Shown here one piece after another: positions 63,779 to 64,000 of a stretch of DNA of 64,000 bases. Location of the stretch: assembly GCA_934120135.1 (NCBI GenBank), contig CAKOTK010000003.1, forward strand, positions 62,001-126,000, read 5' to 3'. A program made the translations under genes and the position numbers. The notes beneath the pieces were generated by a model that was given only the letters and a program-made list of their open reading frames with translations, searched no databases and was not told the origin of the DNA. Source of the stretch: an uncultured Clostridia bacterium. GTDB lineage: Bacteria; Bacillota; Clostridia; TANB77; CAG-508. How positions within the stretch are numbered: position 1 is the stretch's first letter; the number at the start of each line of letters is the position of its first letter.

Positions 63779-63903
63779 GATTTTGAAAAAAATTGGTATA
63801 TTACTAGGCAAAGTAAATTAAAAAGGCAAGGGCGCAACCTCTTGGTTGTAACCGCGTTTTTAATTCACTTTAACGACGTAAGATGCTAATTATTTTCGAA
63901 ATC
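63779..63903. repeat. Structured intergenic repeat, copy B (after relA)
   Basis: Same architecture as copy A at 20.9 kb. Outer GATTTTGAAAA pairs with TTTTCGAAATC; then AATTGGTATATTAC with GTAAGATGCTAATT; inner AAAGTAAATTAAAAA with TTTTTAATTCACTTT; core GGCAAGGGCGCAACC, loop TCTT, GGTTGTAACCGCG identical to copy A but for one loop base. Arm sequences differ yet remain paired. It begins 3 bases after the relA stop. Confidence 0.8.
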
Positions 63904-63906
63904 GCT

Positions 63907-64000
63907 TTATTTCTTTCTTTTAACTTCATAAACACTATCAACTTTTCTAATCTGTTTAAGTATTTTATTCAACTCTTCAATATTCTCAACCTCAACAGTT
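63907..64000 (-). CDS. relA: RelA/SpoT (p)ppGpp synthetase, C-terminal end (cut by window edge)
   Basis: The last 30 codons before the TAA at 63909-63907 read TVEVENIEELNKILKQIR then KVDSVYEVKRKK. This fits the end of the C-terminal ACT domain of RelA/Rel (the pattern V..LN.....I..V..V..V.R). The order relA, then glyoxalase-like hydrolase, then hisS is common in Clostridia and supports the call; the catalytic part is outside the window. Confidence 0.7.
   Translation of the reverse strand, partial: TVEVENIEELNKILKQIRKVDSVYEVKRKK

Noticed and set aside
63644..63889. Plus-strand open frame across the structured repeat
   Set aside because: It overlaps the metallo-hydrolase and the palindromic element, has no ribosome site and no plausible protein.

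Overview
The window looks like a chromosome segment of a low-GC (about 30% by eye), endospore-forming member of the Clostridia. PolC-type replicase, SigH, SpoIIM, SpoIIP, SpoIIID, a YtvI-like protein, sortase with (L/I)PQTG substrates, strong AGGAGG-type ribosome binding sites and the Clostridia order relA / metallo-hydrolase / hisS all point that way. I see no phage, insertion sequence, rRNA or CRISPR. Nearly all genes lie on the minus strand; the plus-strand exceptions are short and mostly have their own promoters and terminators.

Layout: 1-1 kb, end of a repetitive sortase-anchored surface protein. 1-10 kb, prfB (with its autoregulatory frameshift), an HD hydrolase, a copper cassette (copZ-copA), a DUF1653 protein, a GNAT enzyme beside a scrap of toxN, and secA. 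10-21 kb, YtvI-like permease, CBS protein, Pro/Gly-rich protein, ASCH-Nudix fusion, murD, a cmk-like kinase, uvrA with an SOS-type promoter, an L,D-transpeptidase, and an intergenic cluster of DnaA boxes. 21-31 kb, polC and the pyrH-frr-uppS-cdsA-rseP lipid/translation cluster (no dxr between cdsA and rseP). 30.5-34 kb, sortase with an LPQTG substrate, ychF, tRNA-Thr, sigH. 34-38 kb, ligA preceded by a complete type III toxin-antitoxin locus (toxI RNA repeats plus toxN), then pgsA. 38-45 kb, xerD-spoIIM-endoQ, coaE-tmcAL, rnhA, a CmpB-like membrane protein. 45-58 kb, asnS, uvrB, an ABC exporter, a TrmH methylase, mfd. 58-64 kb, asnB, spoIIID, spoIIP, hisS, a glyoxalase-II-like hydrolase and the last codons of relA.

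The most unusual observation concerns one codon. In about 60 AT-rich genes I found, reading by eye, only three in-frame CGG codons. At each of the three (sortase, ABC permease, metallo-hydrolase) the conserved protein continues only if the ribosome skips the C and reads the next codon as GGA (Gly), a +1 shift. By contrast four GC-richer, singly transcribed genes (L,D-transpeptidase, spoIIID and two orphan small genes) contain nine CGG codons as ordinary Arg. This suggests that CGG is poorly decoded in this organism and tolerated or used as a +1 recoding site, perhaps with condition-dependent decoding.

Other second-look items are the toxIN locus coupled to ligA, a structured intergenic repeat family with compensatory base changes behind polC and relA (and a remnant behind frr), the DnaA-box cluster, a 28-bp-stem fold-back element, and an RseP that lacks its PDZ domain.
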